A stretch of DNA of 64,000 bases from Rhabdophis nuchalis (taxonomy: Eukaryota; Chordata; Lepidosauria; Squamata; Natricidae): contig CM077643.1 of NCBI GenBank assembly GCA_039707465.1, positions 66,032,605 through 66,096,604 of the forward strand, given 5' to 3'. Both the position numbers and the translations under genes were made by a program. A model generated the notes under the pieces. The model saw only the letters and a list, made by a program, of their open reading frames with translations, ran no database searches and was not told the DNA's origin. Position 1 is the first letter of the stretch. Each line of letters begins with the position of its first letter. Positions 58,758 to 64,000 of the stretch are shown piece by piece.

Positions 58758-60754
58758 TCTGAAGTGGCCATAATGAATTCAGTCTTTTGTCAAGAAAAAG
58801 ACAACTGTTTTGTACTGAATCAGATCCTCTTGTTCCTAAAGCCTAGAAATGGACAATATAACACACTGCACTTCGTCTTGAATTACAATCCTTCAAATCC
58901 CTTCACTTTTGCCAGTTGTGGCTGGAGAAATTGTGTTTCAGCAACACCTAGAAGACCGTACACTTGATTTAATCCCATTTTTCTTAGGAATCAACTTCAT
59001 TAAAAGATGGATATTTCTTATGATGATTCTTGCAATAAATTGTGCGTCTCTGCATGGTAAACCTTTTAGAGTTACATCTAAGCAATACAGATTATATTTT
59101 ATTGCATAAATATGAAGCATATCAAGAAGTCAATATGTAGACCATATATATATGTAGACCATATATATAGGTGTGCACAACATAATATAAAGAAGTCCGG
59201 TTGCTGCTCAAACATCTTTTGTGCTGGATTTTTCTTAATGTAATTTCCTTCAATAAAAGAATAGAAAGTATCTTCCTAGATCATTTTGCTTGGCAGCACA
59301 TTCAGAAGACAAATGGGCTTTTTATTACTTCTCAGCTCTTTCTCACACAAAGACATATTGTACTTTAAAAAAAATCTTAGTTAGAAATGTCTCCTGTCAG
59401 AAATCATCAGCATTCTGCTTTTTTGACATGGCTGTAGTTGGTAATGCAGTTTTATAAACTTATTATACCAAATACAGCAATATTTCACAAGGATGAGCAC
59501 CAGATATGTATTGTTTGTTTTTGGTGATGAGGTTTCTTTTATTGTTTCCTAATATTTATTGGAGGGAAAAAAGAAATGGCATAATGGGCATGCATGTAAG
59601 GATATCTATTAATGATCTCTATAAACATCTCTCTTCCAATATACTTGTAGAAATCACTTAATTTTTTTCATAGTTTATTTTATTATCTTGCACATTTAAT
59701 CTGCATATTCCTAGTAAAATCACTCTGCAGCAGCATGTTCAGAGCTTATTGACTGAGTACTATTATTTCAGAAAAAAATCCCATTTTTATTTCCACTGTA
59801 ACTTTCACCAAGGGGATCATGAATATAATCTTATATAAGATGTGTATATGTTCCTCCTATGCATACTTCTTTCCATACTTATTCCATTATTTTTGTTTAT
59901 TGTTATCTTTTGTTTATTGTATTTGACAGGTTTCTATTTCTACCATTTCTGTTTATGTTATTTGCTAATCTGTTTTACTGTCATATTGGTCTCTTTAGAA
60001 TTTCATGTAACTGAACCTCAATAAAAAGCCTCAATAGTTGGGGAAATGTTTAAAGTATGAAATAGTTACTGTATTTATTTGTGTGGGGAGAGAGTTTTTC
60101 TCAAAATAATTTATCTCTGAATTGGATGGGTAGTGTTAGACCAGTCTTTCTTAATGTTGTAAAGGTGGACCATTAATAAGCACCCCTCCCCCATTTAAAG
60201 TAAACTCCTTCGCCTGACTTTTCATGTTTAACAGTATTTTACATTTTTGGACAAATAGGATTAAACACAAACAATTTTTGTTTAAACAAAAACAATTTGT
60301 TTGTAGTGCTGTATAGAGTTATCCTGTGGTAAGATGTGGCCAATAAATTGGATAAATAAAGATATAATTCATGTACTGACAACTGTGATGTTTATTTGTT
60401 ATACACTAAATAATATATGCAGTTTGTCAACAAAATAGCACTTTCAAATATAATAAGTTAATATATACATTTAAAAAAAAAAGAAATCCTGTTTCACCCC
60501 TGTGAGTGGTACATGTTTTCTTTAGAGGCCTGGAAGTTTGAGGATTCTGTGTAATATCGTAGTTGTTCCTGGCATTTCACCCTTCTGGAGCTTTGACGGT
60601 GTTCCTGGCATCAGTTGGAAACATTCTCCCAGTTTAAAGACCTGAGTGCTCCTACCACCACTGGAGCCACTTTGGCCTTTACTTTCCATGCCCACTCTAG
60701 TTCCTCCTTCAGTTGTGGTGTGTGTGTGTGTGTAAATATATAATAAAATAATAA
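58758..60754. other. FOXN3 intron, AT-rich, one (TG)n run
   Basis: A (TG)n stretch is at about 60715-60732 and two short direct repeats (GTAGACCATATATATA) at 59136-59168. No gene is recognised. Confidence 0.5.
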
Positions 60755-60992
60755 GAGAGCCAGTTTGGTGGTGTGGTTAAAGTGCTGGCCTACAAGCTAG
60801 GAGATTGTTAATTCCACTTTAGGATGAAAGCTAGTTGGGTGACTTTGGGCTATGGTAGTCATTCTCTCTCAGCCCAGCCCATCTCACAGGGATGTGGTTC
60901 TGGAGAAAACAGGAAGGAGTATTATTTATGTTTGCCGCCTTGGGTTACTTATAAAGTAATAAAAGCACGATTAAAATCTAATAAATGGCTAA
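60755..60992 (+). mobile_element. tRNA-derived SINE, plus strand
   Basis: GAGAGCCAGTTTGGTGGTGT (box A), TTAATTCCACTTTAGG (box B, eroded), TTGGGTGACTTTGGGC, CTCTCAGCCCAGCCCATCTC and GTTTGCCGCCTTGGGTTACT follow in order to an A-rich end. It belongs to the same family as 3036-3271 and 44569-44791. Confidence 0.7.
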
Positions 60993-61251
60993 TTAAGCAT
61001 GAAGAATATCACAGTGGTCAGATTGAATTATGGTGTCCTGTCTGCTCTTGTTTAAATGGACGGATGTAGAATACACTTCCGGGGGGCGGGGAGAGACAAC
61101 ACTTATTTTACATGGATACTATGCATGTTAACAAAAAGTAGAAACCCAAACATTCCTGTTAGAAGAACTTCTGAAATTTATGTTTATCACTACTGAATCA
61201 TGAAAGAAAATTAAGATACAGTTGACCATTGGTGTAGAGAATCATGCAGAT

Positions 61252-61500
61252 CAATGGTGGAATTCAAATTTTTTTACTACCGGTTCTGTGGGCATGGCTT
61301 GATGGGTGTGGTGTGGCAGGGGAAGGATACTGTAAAATCTCCATTCCCACCAGTGGCGGGTTCCTACCAATTCGGCCTGGTTCAGCCAAACCGGTAGTGG
61401 CATGCCAGCCTGTGTCGCAGAACCCGCAGCAACCCAGGCTGGCCATGCCTCCAACCCAGTTCCCCTTCGCTGCAGTTGCCATCTCCATGTTGTTTTTGAG
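61252..61500 (+). mobile_element. hAT-like MITE pieces (CAATGGTGGAATTC end)
   Basis: CAATGGTGGAATTCAAATTT at the left, ACTACCGGTTCTGTGGGC and a second start CAGTGGCGGGTTCCTACC at about 61350 suggest two related elements, one inside or next to the other. The fragment at 19560-19691 is related. No target duplication was found. Confidence 0.45.
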
Positions 61501-61610
61501 GTCTGTGCATGTGCAAAGCAATTTCTATTGAACTGCGCAATCTGTCTCTAGACAGTTTTGCCAACAGAGAAAAATCAGTTTTCTTCTTTTTACTATTCCA
61601 TGATTACTTG

Positions 61611-62195
61611 TACCGTGTTTCCCCGAAAATACAACCTGTCCTGAAACTAAAGCCTTGGCACATTTTTCGTGTGGGCAAAAATATAAGCCCCCCCTGAATA
61701 ATAAGCCCCCTGGACAACCCCCCCTCCAACCAGGCAAAGCACCGCTCACTGACCTAGCAGTATCCCGAAGGTGCCAAGCCATGTGGTGCTCTGCCCGCCC
61801 GCCCCCCCAGCTCCTGCGGCTTGGCACATTCATGGAGCTCTGCCTGGCTGGAGAGGGGGTTGTGCAAGCGCCTGTTCTGCCCCCAGCTCACATGCCTCTC
61901 AGCCTCACTATGCCCTGGGTCAGCTCTCCTTGAAGGACCAGGGCGGCAGTGCTGGTGCCGCCAAGCTCTGAGTAAAACTTCTTCTCCAGCTTCCAAACTC
62001 CGGAACTCAGCTTCTGATTCTTTCAGCAGCGGTCACTCTAGGAGTGTGCTCTATGGTTATGGGCAGGCTGCGTCTTCCAGCAGCCCAGCAACCCCAAAAC
62101 AATAAGCCCTCCCTGATAATAAGGCCCAAGTAACATTTGGGGGGGGGGTGTCAAAAGAAAATAAGACCCTGTTGTATTTTCGGGAAAACACTGTA
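61611..62195. mobile_element. TA-flanked TIR element (CCGTGTTTCCCCGAAAATA)
   Basis: The left end TACCGTGTTTCCCCGAAAAT and the complement of the right end TACAGTGTTTTCCCGAAAAT are inverted repeats with TA at both borders. The 585-bp element has GC-rich non-coding interior. It is a longer relative of the MITE at 16029-16294. Confidence 0.7.
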
Positions 62196-63139
62196 GTTAG
62201 GAAATCCAAATAAGCATTTTATGAATAAGACTTTATGAGACAACTCCTGTGTAGAAAATAAAGCAAAACAACTGTTTAGTTTTGGTTTTACAAAGCTTAT
62301 TGGATAGATTAAAGCACATTTTGGTTGTTGCAGATAATACATTAGCAAGCAGATTGTACATAAACAATAGTATTTTACTCTAACTGCCTAATGCACATGG
62401 GTATTTCTTCTTTTTTTTCTTCTTTAAGTTAACATGGCTTTCTAAAGTATATTGTGGCATTTCTTTTTAGCCTGGGTTTTATATGATATAGTGCTTGTGG
62501 TATGTGAAATGTTACTCGTTGCCATGGCAATAGATAGCTGACCTAAACTGAGGAAGGAAATGATATGTCAGAAAATCTTGAACTGGGAAACGGCAAGGCA
62601 TTGTGTTTCTGGGTTGTAGAAGTCCTTTGAAGGATCAGCCCAGCACATATACTGAGTCCATTTTAATGTGTAAGTCTGGCAACTAGTACAGTAGTGGTCT
62701 ATTTTTAGGTTTTGGAAAACTATGCAGCTTGAAGATTACAGTTCTCCATTTTTACTGGGATGAAATTCAATTTTCAATAGACAGTGTAGCTGTATTATTA
62801 TGCAGACAGAAAACATTATTGCAAAATCAGTCCATGTGGATGTAAAAGTATTTAAGATGAATATTTTTCCCATATTTAATTTCCAGAAATTTTCTTCCAA
62901 GATTAAAATCAATAATCTCCTTAAAAAGAGAGTAGTTTTTCTTAGATCTCTTATTTTGTTTTTTCCTCTTCACTTTATCCCTTACTTTCTCTTCCCTCTC
63001 CCCTTTTTGTGCTCTTCATAAGGGCTTTCCTTTTGAATGTTACCTATGTTTTTTTTTTAAATACTTTATAGAAAATTATTTTAATTATTATGACTTGTAT
63101 GTATGTTAAAATATTTTGGCTCACTTTGACTGAGAGCTA
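62196..63139. other. FOXN3 intron with a strong X-box-like site
   Basis: GTTGCCATGGCAAT at 62518-62531 is an almost ideal palindromic RFX X-box. Otherwise no feature is recognised. Confidence 0.5.
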
Positions 63140-63400
63140 CAGACCTATAGTCATATAATGGGCAGGGTCCATTCAGGCCATCAAGTCCAAATCACTATCC
63201 CATCCCTATACCCAGCCAGTCAGAGCAAGCATATAATTTAAATTTAAAATAATTTAATTTAAAATATCCCATGCAAAAGATTATTTAACTTCTGTTTGAA
63301 TAAATCCAAGTAAGGAAGCCTACCATTTATCATTGTATCTAGTTTCATTATGAAATTGCACTTAGTATAATAATATGGAATCTGCCTTTCTATTACTTAA
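63140..63400 (-). mobile_element. Possible old CR1-like 3' remnant
   Basis: AATGGGCAGGGTCCATTCAG and GGCCATCAAGTCCAA, followed by ATCCAAGTAAGG and GAAATTGCAC-type parts, resemble the reverse complement of CR1 3' ends as known from other reptiles. The match is weak. Confidence 0.35.
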
Positions 63401-64000
63401 ATTAGATGTGTCACAGCCCATGGCCCATGGGCCACATGCAACCCTGGATAGCTAATTATGTGAATTATTATGTGAATTGTAGCAATATTAATACACATTA
63501 GCGATATTATGTATTTTATACGTGGGCCAAAACAATTCCTTATCAGGGACCAACCAGTGTCCTAACGCAATTAAGAGTCTCAAGCCATCCAGCAATCAAA
63601 ATCCAGTCTTTTATTAGGAGAACCCTGTCAGTATTACCTAGGTAAGCCAACTCTGACTTCAACCCCTTCACGCCATGCCTCTGTCCCTGTTTTCCCTCAC
63701 CTCAAAGTGTGTTACTGTCACATTCCCCAATGAAGTAATTTCATGGGTTGCAGAAATCACTCCCTTCCAGGCATTGCTGGTATCCACAGAGATGGCCTTT
63801 ACTTGGTCAGCGAGAATGAATCTTGTTATGACTGAGGAGTAAATCCTCCTGCCTATGCAACTAGGGCGCAGGTCAGGGAAGCTTCACAAGTTGACATTCC
63901 TCTTTAATGCACCCCAGGCAAGCCAAAAGGTTGGAAACCCAGAACTTAAATCCATTAATCTGTGTCCTGCACTTTGGAATGAGAAAGAATAATACTTGTC
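63401..64000. other. Intron end with possible repeat fragments
   Basis: GTGGGCCAAAACAATTCCTT and CCCATGGGCCACATGC hint at a hAT-like MITE near 63405-63540. The part 63545-63700 has the complement of an AATAAAAGACTGG signal and could be LTR-derived. Neither can be bounded. Confidence 0.25.

Larger units (their letters stand above)
1..64000 (+). other. FOXN3: FOXN3 locus, internal part (two exons plus intron)
   Basis: Two exons on the plus strand encode adjoining pieces of a FOXN-subfamily forkhead transcription factor, so the whole window reads as the interior of one large gene. The product is a nuclear winged-helix DNA-binding protein known mainly as a transcriptional repressor. The first codon of the forkhead domain, the start codon, the long C-terminal exon and the promoter are not in the window. 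The intron between the two exons is about 34.1 kb and the following intron is more than 26 kb, in line with the very long introns known for this gene. I assign FOXN3 rather than FOXN2 because the segment with PPIWPGSTF and KRNGALLQ after the forkhead region is, as I recall, particular to FOXN3. Confidence 0.85.

Noticed and set aside
37779..64000. Next FOXN3 exon (expected to continue with a DIDAA-type block)
   Set aside because: No frame in this part encodes it with splice sites; it must lie beyond the window.
1..64000. CRISPR arrays, operons, rRNA or intact tRNA genes
   Set aside because: None is present; tRNA-like boxes all belong to SINEs and tandem arrays are microsatellites.

Overview
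This is a vertebrate nuclear window, most likely from a squamate reptile and probably a snake. That reading rests on AT-rich intronic DNA and on the mix of repeats: a Sauria-type tRNA SINE, CR1-type LINEs (two ending in an ATTCT-like tail), L2-clade LINEs, an L1 ORF1, a DIRS-type tyrosine recombinase, Helitrons, and several TA- and 8-bp-duplicating DNA transposons. There are no bacterial-style genes.

The host content is the inside of one large plus-strand gene, FOXN3 (forkhead box N3). I can support two coding exons: a 137-nt exon at 3469-3605 covering the end of the forkhead region and the segment after it, and a 65-nt exon at 37714-37778. They are separated by a 34.1-kb intron. The second intron runs past the right edge without another exon I can recognise. 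Most of the rest is intron filled with transposons.

Layout. 1-3.3 kb: Tc1 transposase relic, SINEs, a small hAT-like element, a 116-bp palindrome. 3.5-9.2 kb: first FOXN3 exon, a cluster of four X-box-like (RFX-type) sites, an L1-like 3' end, and a non-coding retroelement with a 14-bp target duplication. 11.8-15.4 kb: a TA-flanked inverted-repeat transposon carrying a complete L1 derivative with ORF1 only, bounded by a 15-bp duplication. 15.6-29.5 kb: CR1, L2 and Helitron copies and TIR elements, some nested. 31.1-33.0 kb: a compact DIRS-like element with terminal repeats, an internal complementary region and a tyrosine recombinase. 34-36 kb: a probable solo LTR and a LINE remnant. 37.7 kb: second FOXN3 exon, with RBFOX-type motifs downstream. 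41-55.6 kb: old and young L2, CR1, a 1.6-kb hAT element built around a long hairpin, and a Helitron with both ends. 58.5-63.4 kb: SINEs and small DNA elements.

The most interesting items are the ORF1-only L1 nested in a DNA transposon, the recombinase-only mini-DIRS, the fold-back hAT element, the Helitron pair with intact ends, the X-box cluster in a FOXN3 intron, and the splicing phase of the 65-nt exon. All family calls come from reading motifs by eye; no database search was run.
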